From positions 24,889,502-24,904,501 of the forward strand of contig CM022679.1 in NCBI GenBank assembly GCA_012295275.1: a DNA stretch of 15,000 nt. The letters run 5' to 3'. The position numbers and the translations under genes are program-made. Origin of the DNA: Chrysomallon squamiferum (taxonomy: Eukaryota > Mollusca > Gastropoda > Neomphalida > Peltospiridae). Below, piece after piece: positions 1 through 8,000 of the stretch. The notes under the pieces are model-generated. The model was not told the origin of the DNA, searched no databases, and worked only from the letters and a program-made list of their open reading frames with translations. Within the stretch, counting starts at the first letter, position 1. Each line of letters opens with the position of its first letter.

Positions 1-617
1 AAACCTAGTAAAAGATGTTTTGATTTGGTGGCTAACCTTGAACTGCAAATGAACGTTTTGTGATAAAAACACGAGGTGATAGAGCCAGTATATCGCTGTA
101 GTGAGTGAAATCTGTACAAATGTTTACTAAACGTTCAGTCAGATGTCTCGCTATACCACGTTCTAATAATAGAAAGTAACCAAGCGAGTGAAAACCCGCC
201 GAGTATGCTACATTTATTTACTATTTACACCAAGGCCTTGACCACTATTTGTGCCTACATCTGCTGATAAAATTTATTATAAAAATGTTAATACAAATCA
301 ACAAGCTAGCTTATTTGTTTTGTTTTCAGTTATACAGGTCATTCAAAAATCCCTCTTCAAGAATTCCTCTCCAACTCCGGTCAGCATCTCCCTTGTAACA
401 AGATTGCAGGCATGTACACATGTGTATGAAAGAGAATGTGCATCATAGCGAATGGATATGTTTGTTTCTAGAGAGAAGGTGTATAAGTGTGTGTATGTGT
501 TCGAGAGATTTGGTATGTATGCGAATGTGAAATGAAAATTGGGTACATAGCTAGCTGTGCATGCGTTTGCTAAAGAAAGTGTATGCCCGTGCAGTGCATT
601 ACATACACAATAGGTGG
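1..617. other. Non-coding 5' flank
   Basis: No credible exon on either strand. The open frames are short and do not resemble proteins. From about 450 to 610 the sequence is a degenerate GT/GTAT-rich stretch that resumes after the MITE at 958-1140. Confidence 0.6.
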
Positions 618-619
618 TA

Positions 620-955
620 CAGGTTCCGGACCAATTATCCGGCGTCCTGAAATCCGGAAAGACCAGGAAGCCGGATGTTTTATCCCGACGCTATTTTCAT
701 AGCTCGCGCGCGCGGGTGTTGTCCTCACCAGATCGGAACTACTCTTTCAAGCCGCGTAGCTTTCATTCACTCGCCGCATTGTTTACCTGTCGAGTCGCCA
801 CAGTTGTGTGTATCGTCAATTCTTTGTGTTTTTAATTTTAAAATGTTTATGCCTAATTATTTACGTATTTAGATGCTTTGGTACCATAAAACTGAAAAAT
901 GCAGAAATCCGGAATGCCACAGGCCCCAAGGAGTCCGTATAATTTGTCCGGTATG
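620..955. mobile_element. Probable pogo/Tigger-like MITE (336 bp)
   Basis: The left end (CAGGTTCCGGACCAATTATC, continuing CGG) and the reverse complement of the right end (CATACCGGACAAATTATACG, continuing G) share CCGGAC-AATTAT-CGG with few mismatches and a 2-base gap near the tip. TA flanks both ends (618-619 and 956-957). TTATCCGG-rich ends and TA duplications are typical of pogo/Tigger DNA transposons. The interior is more GC-rich than its surroundings (CGCGCGCG near 705) and shows no transposase. The flanking GT-rich sequence seems to continue across it. The ends are imperfect, so the call is moderate. Confidence 0.5.
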
Positions 956-1162
956 TATGTCAAAGCGTATATTCACGAAAATGAGAGAGATGGCTGGTAT
1001 GTAGAGTTGTGGCTGAGAGATGTATGCTACACTGATGGCTAGGTTTGTGTGTATTTTTATCAGAAATAGAACGTTTGTGAGTTGATATGTGAATGTGAAG
1101 TCAGTTACTGAGACAATAGTTAAAAGTGATTATGATAGAAAATGTATTTGATGTCGCTATAG

Positions 1163-1214
<52 letters not shown>
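1163..1214. repeat. (ATT)n microsatellite
   Basis: An uninterrupted trinucleotide run of about 52 nt in the PRIMPOL 5' flank. Confidence 0.97.
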
Positions 1215-1360
1215 GAAAACCTAATATTTGCTCGAACGTGTAGATTATTTTATTTACTTATTTATGAAATAATAAGAAACACTGATGGTTTTGTGAAAGG
1301 AAAATTCAGTCATAACCTCAACTGGTTCTGCCGTAATCATAACTGTTTGTTGGAAGGTAA

Positions 1361-1365
<5 letters not shown>

Positions 1366-1391
<26 letters not shown>
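1366..1391. repeat. (TTA)n microsatellite
   Basis: A trinucleotide run between two T runs. Confidence 0.9.
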
Positions 1392-1406
1392 TTTTTACTG
1401 AAACTT

Positions 1407-1407
<1 letters not shown>

Positions 1408-1447
<40 letters not shown>
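1408..1447. repeat. (AC)n microsatellite
   Basis: About 20 perfect dinucleotide units. Confidence 0.97.
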
Positions 1448-1448
<1 letters not shown>

Positions 1449-1781
1449 GATTTATTTTATTGTGATTAACCATCTAAACCTACGTCCAAATTATTCATAT
1501 TTTTTTTTTACAAATTCTAATTGGTAGATTAAATAATATATATTTTAATGATATTTTGGCATTGTCGTTACATGTTTAGCAGCCTTAGTAAGAAAAAAAT
1601 TAATTAAATAAGAACAATATAATTATATAAAAGTTTAATTAAATAATTAATTTCTGAAAAGCGTAAATAATATACTATTCATTTTATTTTTTTTATTTCG
1701 TTATTATGAAATAAATAAACTCATTAATAAGTTTTATCAGTGTTCAGTTTTTATTATTTTAATATTGAAATTTGGTGCTTG

Positions 1782-1846
1782 CGGAAGGGGGTAATTTTCT
1801 TTAAAATTAAGGAAGAAAATCCAACGGAAGAAGATCATATGGCGGT
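1782..1846 (+). promoter_or_regulatory. Candidate PRIMPOL core promoter/TISU-like start region
   Basis: Two CGGAAG motifs (1782-1787 and 1825-1830), the ETS-factor core, lie 57 and 14 nt upstream of ATGGCGG (1839-1845). That sequence is the core of both the YY1 site and the TISU initiator element, which drive transcription and translation of short-leader housekeeping mRNAs in animals. The motifs are seen; the function is inferred. No TATA box stands out from the AT-rich background. Confidence 0.4.
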
Positions 1847-1852
1847 AAATTC
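1839..1852 (+). CDS. PRIMPOL: PRIMPOL coding exon 1 (14-nt coding part, proposed start)
   Basis: ATG GCG GTA AAT TC is followed by a good donor (gtaagc). It leaves 2 nt of a codon, exactly what the exon 2 acceptor at 2176/2177 needs, giving MAVNS then RRHE. The RRHE residues continue the gapless alignment with the start of vertebrate PRIMPOL (RKWE in human, recalled from memory). An in-frame stop at 2157-2159 rules out reading directly through from genomic sequence upstream of exon 2. The start sits in an ATGGCGG core and has CGGAAG motifs just upstream. The alternative is a wholly untranslated first exon and a start at 2190. Confidence 0.58.
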
Positions 1853-4800
1853 GTAAGCGATCTCATAAGTGGAGAATGTTTGAATCGACCAGCTTCTATG
1901 GATCAAAATACTTAAAGTTATTATCGTCATATTTTCAATGATGTATCTCCATATATTGAGTAATGGGTATTCTGTTTAATGGGAAGATAGTTCTGTCTAG
2001 GCTCCAAGCTAGTCACTATAAATTAATTTGTAAACAACTGATCTAATGACTAATGTGGTTAATTTAACAGTAATTTAAATAACAAAATTAAAAAATTTTA
2101 TTAATTTTTTTTTTTTATACTGTTGTTACACTGCTTGTAAGAATGAGTTGATGTTTTAATTATTCTATATTAAAAGGCGAAGACATGAAATGATTACTCA
2201 TGCTGTGGAGAAAAGAGTTAAAGAATATGTGGAGCACAAACTTCCAAAACAGTTTAAACCTAGGTGTGTATGCAGTATCGTAATTATTGTATAAAAAAAG
2301 CTGAAACAAAATAAAAATATATATATCTGACATAAAATAAAAATAAATTAAATTTTAAAAAAAACATTAAAAAAAAAAAACACGACTTTTTGACATCTTG
2401 ATAATTATATATTTTATTCTACATAATCCAAAATCTGTAATTTTGGCTGTCAATGTTATACCAAAATAAACTATTCCAATTAGTTCAAGCTTGCAGATTT
2501 TGAGATTTGGGGCTTGGTTAAAAATACATTTATTTTTTAAATATGAAAAAAAAAAAAATAATAATAATAATGAAAGAAGAAATAAAAAATGGGTTTTGAA
2601 AATTCATTGTATTATGTTTCACAGTAAATAATTAAGGAAAATCTGCTGCTTTGTTAAAAATTCTGAAAATGTATACATTTTATTTCAGCATTACTGGGCC
2701 ATCATTACTCAGGAAAACATTTTTTCGTCAGCAAGAAGCATTTGAATATGCACGAAGCAAAGCAAAAGTAAAAATATGATTATCATGATAATAAATTCAC
2801 AAGAATACTCAGCTACTACATTAAAGTATCTTATTGCTTTCTGAAGAAATATTTTTGTAAATATGTTAAATTAAAGTTATTCGAGGGATTCATAGACCAG
2901 ATATGCATCTTCTGTTCACACAGGACATCCTAATTTGGTCTGAGCTTTATTTGTATTCTAAGAGCAATTTTAAACCAGTCAGTGGTTTATAATTAAGTAT
3001 ATTTTATAAAATGTTTACAGTATAATCATAAATATAAATTAGATGATTTTTTTATGCGTTTCATGAACTTTTTTGTTATGTATAAACTTTTGGAGGTTAA
3101 TTTTCTTCTGTAGAATTTCTAAATACATATATACTATATAATATAAGGATTTACAATTTGTACATAATAAATAAGCCTTCATGTTTTTAAATGAGTGAAA
3201 CATTTAAACAAACAGTCAGTACAATAAATAAAATTTAAAAACAAAATAATAATAAATAGATAAATAATGTAAAATCATGCTTATGTTTACTGTTGTAACA
3301 GATAGTGGTAGATTAGTTGTGCTAAATATTGTACATGAGTTAATATGAAGTGTTCCCTATTAATAGTTATTCAGTCCCATGTTAGAATTAGTATTATTGT
3401 GGAAATTAATTGTTTGAATAATCACTTGTAATCATAAAACAGAGTATATGAGTTTAGCTGTCTTTAATTACTTCTTTTTTTATATATGCTGTCTGGTACA
3501 AATAAGTTAATAGTTTATTATGGAGCAAATGAATTTCACTGACATTCATAATTTATCAACTTAAAGATAATGTTTAAAAGCAAAATGTGAAACTATTTAC
3601 AATTCCTTTAATGTTATGGTAATTTGTTAATTTTGATGCCTTCTTGCAGGATCTTTGTGTGTTTGCCTTTGAGAGTGAAACTTTGGGAGAGGAAAAGGGG
3701 CAGAGGATGTACCTAGTGTGTAGTTTACCTGTATTCTGGCATTACTACAGGTAATATAAGTAACATACAGGTAATAAATGCATGTTTTATAGATACACAT
3801 TAAATAATCACACTGCGTGATAGGTAATATCAGTATTAACAGATATAATTTAAAAAATGTATTATTTGATTTCTAAGGTGATTACTGGTATATCATTTAA
3901 AAGAATAATCACTGATCATTATTCATGTAAAACTATTAATTTTTGTTTGTGTATGGGGAAAGACACTTAAAATATACTTTGCTGTTGATTACTGATTAAT
4001 TAGGTAATGGATTCCTTCCTAGTAACAGCTACAGGTTTCCTCTCTTCGATTTTTCATCAACATGTTTTTAACCTTATGATTTTTAACTTTACATCTGTTG
4101 AGGTGTCACTACAAATATTCATTCTATTTACAAACATGTCAAGGGATAAAATCTTTACCATTTGCTTTTTTTTGTTTTTTTACTACTTTTTTAATATATT
4201 ATTTTCTTTTCCAGTCAGTTAAAAGAAAGTCAAAGACACCATTATGAGGTGATTCCAGAAGGTAAATAATTTTATTGTTAATCTGCCTTAACTAATTATT
4301 AACTGTTAGGTATGTGCAGCCATGAAAAATACTTTACAAAAATGTGCAATAGAATCCACATTGTATTTTAATTTGTAAGATACTATTTTATTTTTATTTT
4401 TTTAATAGAGCAAATGTATTTTCAATAAATATCATTACAAAAATTTGATCTACATTTAATTTAAAATAATTATAATAATAATAATAAAACGAATCTTCTT
4501 TAGGAAAAAGATAAATTTTATGGTGGAGTTGTTTTACTGAAGCATTACAAAATATCCACTAGCTGCAAATTAGGTCAGGACAAATGTTCAGAAATTTAAT
4601 GCTGTCAAATAATATCAAATTTAAAAAGACAGATCATTTTATTATTATTTTAATCTTTAGAATCAAAGGTTTATATTCTCTTAATGAGTTTCAGGATAAA
4701 TATTTTCTAATGTTTTAGCAGAAAACCTTGATTATATCTATGCATAAATCTTGATATGAAATGGTGTGGGAAAAAAATAATTGCGACTGCTGATTAATTA

Positions 4801-4997
4801 CTATTATCAGGAGCGGTGTGCAAGCTTTATTTTGATCTTGAGTTTGACATAGAGAAGAACACACAAAGTAATGGGGATGAAATGGTTGATACATTAATCA
4901 AGGTATGCACACAGTAACAAGTCCCAGAATATTTTTTTATTCCGGGTATTTTTAAGGCACAATTTATTAATTATTAATAATGTATTAAATAATACAA

Positions 4998-5034
<37 letters not shown>

Positions 5035-8000
5035 TAATAAATAAAAAACCCAAAGAAAAAAAACTGTGTGTGTTTATATATATATATAAATTATTTTAAG
5101 TGGTTACAAGATATAATAAAATGAATGAATAAATACAGGAAAAATGTAAACCTATATATATCTAGATATACATATATATATATATATAGGTTTACATTTT
5201 TCCTGTATTTATTCATTCATGTTATTATATCTTGTAACCACTTAAAAAAATGAAAGAAATCCTTGAAAAATTAATAAATGAGCAGCAATTCAAACCCGGA
5301 TGATGTAAAATGTATAAAAGTAAGTAAACTGGCAACTCAGATCAGAACAGTAAATTTGATTTCTCTTTATCAGTTTAAAGTTTAGCTAGGGTATTTCATT
5401 CATTTTTCAGTATTTATTTATTTATTTATTATTATTATTAATTTTTATTTATTTCTTCTTTTTTTTTAACATCACTGCACAATAATTTAACAGTAACAAA
5501 ATATATTTAGGCCATTTTTCATACGGCCAAATTTACAGTTTAAATATATTTCTTTTTTGCCGTTCAATTCGGTATCAGAAGTTTAATTTTTTTTGTGTGT
5601 GATTTATATTTTTTAAGTATGTCTGCTTCTGGATGAAACATCAGTTTGGAGTGTTGTGTTCTAGAAAAGATGTACTTGATTTAGACTCCAGGTAAGTCAG
5701 TAGATATTGTGCTTTATATTTTTTAGTTACTCTTTTTCTTTTTCTTCTCCTTTTAAATATCTCTGAAATGAAGATAAAATTTAGAAACATTTTTGATTTT
5801 ATTTGTACCTGACAACAGAATATAGTAAACTTCTGTTGGACAGTCTTTACACTGTCTTTTTGGTTGAAACATGTAAAACTTGAATTTGATAAATTTACAT
5901 AATATAAACTAGCGTAAATATGTAGACTAGTCTATCTTTAGGTATCTTCTGTTATTCAGTTTAAAAATGTCACATTTCATGCACAGTTTTAATAATTTAT
6001 ACAATGATTATCTAAATTTAATAACTGTACAGTTTATAAACATACTTTGAAACAGTTCTGAAGGTTTGTTTCTAAATGTTTTTAACTCTTAATTTCTTTA
6101 TTTTGGTCTACACCTTTTAAAATACAAATGATGGAAGTTAAGCTTCACTTACGTCTTTAAGAAAAAAGAGAAAAACCAAAAAAAGAAGAAAATATACAAA
6201 CACATTACTTCTTTAATAAAACAAATTTGCACCTTTCCATATTGAGTTTTGAATGTAATGTCATATTTTTTATAAACATGTCTTTGTTTTTATATTACGT
6301 ACACACACACACACATTTCATATTTTGTTCTCAAATTCTACATTTCTTTAATCTAATCAAACTTTTTTCTCTCAGCACAGCCAAAAAGTTCAGTCGTCAT
6401 CTAATCTTTCAGCTTGCAGATGTTGCATTTAAAGACAACATTCATGCAGGTATGAACTAATAAAACATTTATAAATAAAATAGCTGAGTTTCATAAACTT
6501 GAAATGTATTCAGGAATTAATTCCATAAAAATTAATCATTTTGTAATGTGTGATAGATGATACACTACCAATAGTTTTAATTAATTATAATATTAATATT
6601 ATTATTATGAAGGGTTAAATGCTATGTTATCAGTTAAATCTTTATTTGATTATATTATTAAATTTTTATAAAAACTAAAATTAATGTCATAATAATTTGT
6701 GATTGTAATGTGTTTATATCAAATGTCTGTGAGGGGATTTTTATTTATTTATTTTTTCTGATTTTTTTCAGGAAAATTTGTGAATCACATTTTCACAATA
6801 CTTATGAATATAGTCACTGATCAGAAAATTGATATAAAACCCTCAGACAACAATACAAAAGAAAACTCCTTGTTAACTGATAATCAAAATTTCATTACAA
6901 AACAGTCATCTGAAAATACAAATAGTGCTGGCACAGAGAGAAAAGACTCTAAAATTTGCTGTACAGAGGAATTTAATGACGAGAATGGTGATGAGAAAAA
7001 GAAGAAGAAGGATACTAAAAGTCTTGATGAAAAACAGTTGGTAATGGCTTCCTTTACACAGGACCAGCTGAAGTCATTAGTGGTACACGGAAAGAATGAT
7101 ACAGATGTGTTGTTGTGTGATTTAGGTAATCAGATTCCCAATCCAAACAAAAAAAATAAATAAGATAAATAAATTCAAAAAGGTATATAAAATAAATAAA
7201 TAAATAAATAAATAAACAAATAAAAATAAAAACAGTAAAAACTGTCATAGAAATATTTTCAATTTCAAATAATTTTTGATATTATTATTGTTGTAATTTG
7301 TTTCTGTGTTAAGTTCAGTTTCAGTCTTTGTTTTAGTTCATGACATCCATGGGTTTGACAAATTTAATTAAGTTTTATTTCATTGTTGTAGGTGTTTATA
7401 CAAAGAATAGAAACTTTCGGCTTTACAAGTCCAGTAAACTGGGCAAGGTAAACCCACTAGAGTTGTCACATCACAACCAATATGTGATTCCAGACAGTGA
7501 TGAAAGAAATACAGACGAACAGACATTCCACAGTTCTTTTATATGTAATGTGAGGTGTGTAAAATCACTTATAAAACAATCCTTCAGATAATAACTGGTT
7601 TCATATTCGTAAAATATATCAACTCTTATGTCAAAATAAAGTATATTATACGTAGATGTATATGTACTGGTTTCATACTGGTAAAATAAAGCAAATATTG
7701 AAATAATATCTATATTAATTCTAGATCTATTTATTTATTTAATGTAAAATGAATCAATTCTCTGCCCACATAAATTGTCCTTGAAATAATAACTACATTA
7801 AGTATAGATCTATTTACTGGTTTAATCTAAAGAATTAAAACAAATATTGAAATAATACAGGGTGGCCCAGATGTAACCGAACCTGAATTGTTATGAAAAG
7901 TTACAGTTAAATGAAACAAATTTTATTTCATATAGTTACAGCAAATGTCCAAAATGCAAACCATTATTTGTAATACAGTGATGACATTGTTCAATGGTTG

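Larger units (their letters stand above)
958..1770. other. Non-coding, microsatellite-rich flank upstream of PRIMPOL
   Basis: Contains the three microsatellites listed and A/T-rich sequence. No gene or RNA was recognised. Confidence 0.6.

Noticed and set aside
251-872. Short plus-strand frames in the left flank
   Set aside because: No recognisable domains, no splice context, and overlap with GT-rich sequence and the MITE.
7054-7248. 64-codon minus-strand frame rich in F, I, Y and L, resembling a membrane protein
   Set aside because: It translates the AAAT microsatellite and the antisense of PRIMPOL exon 9.
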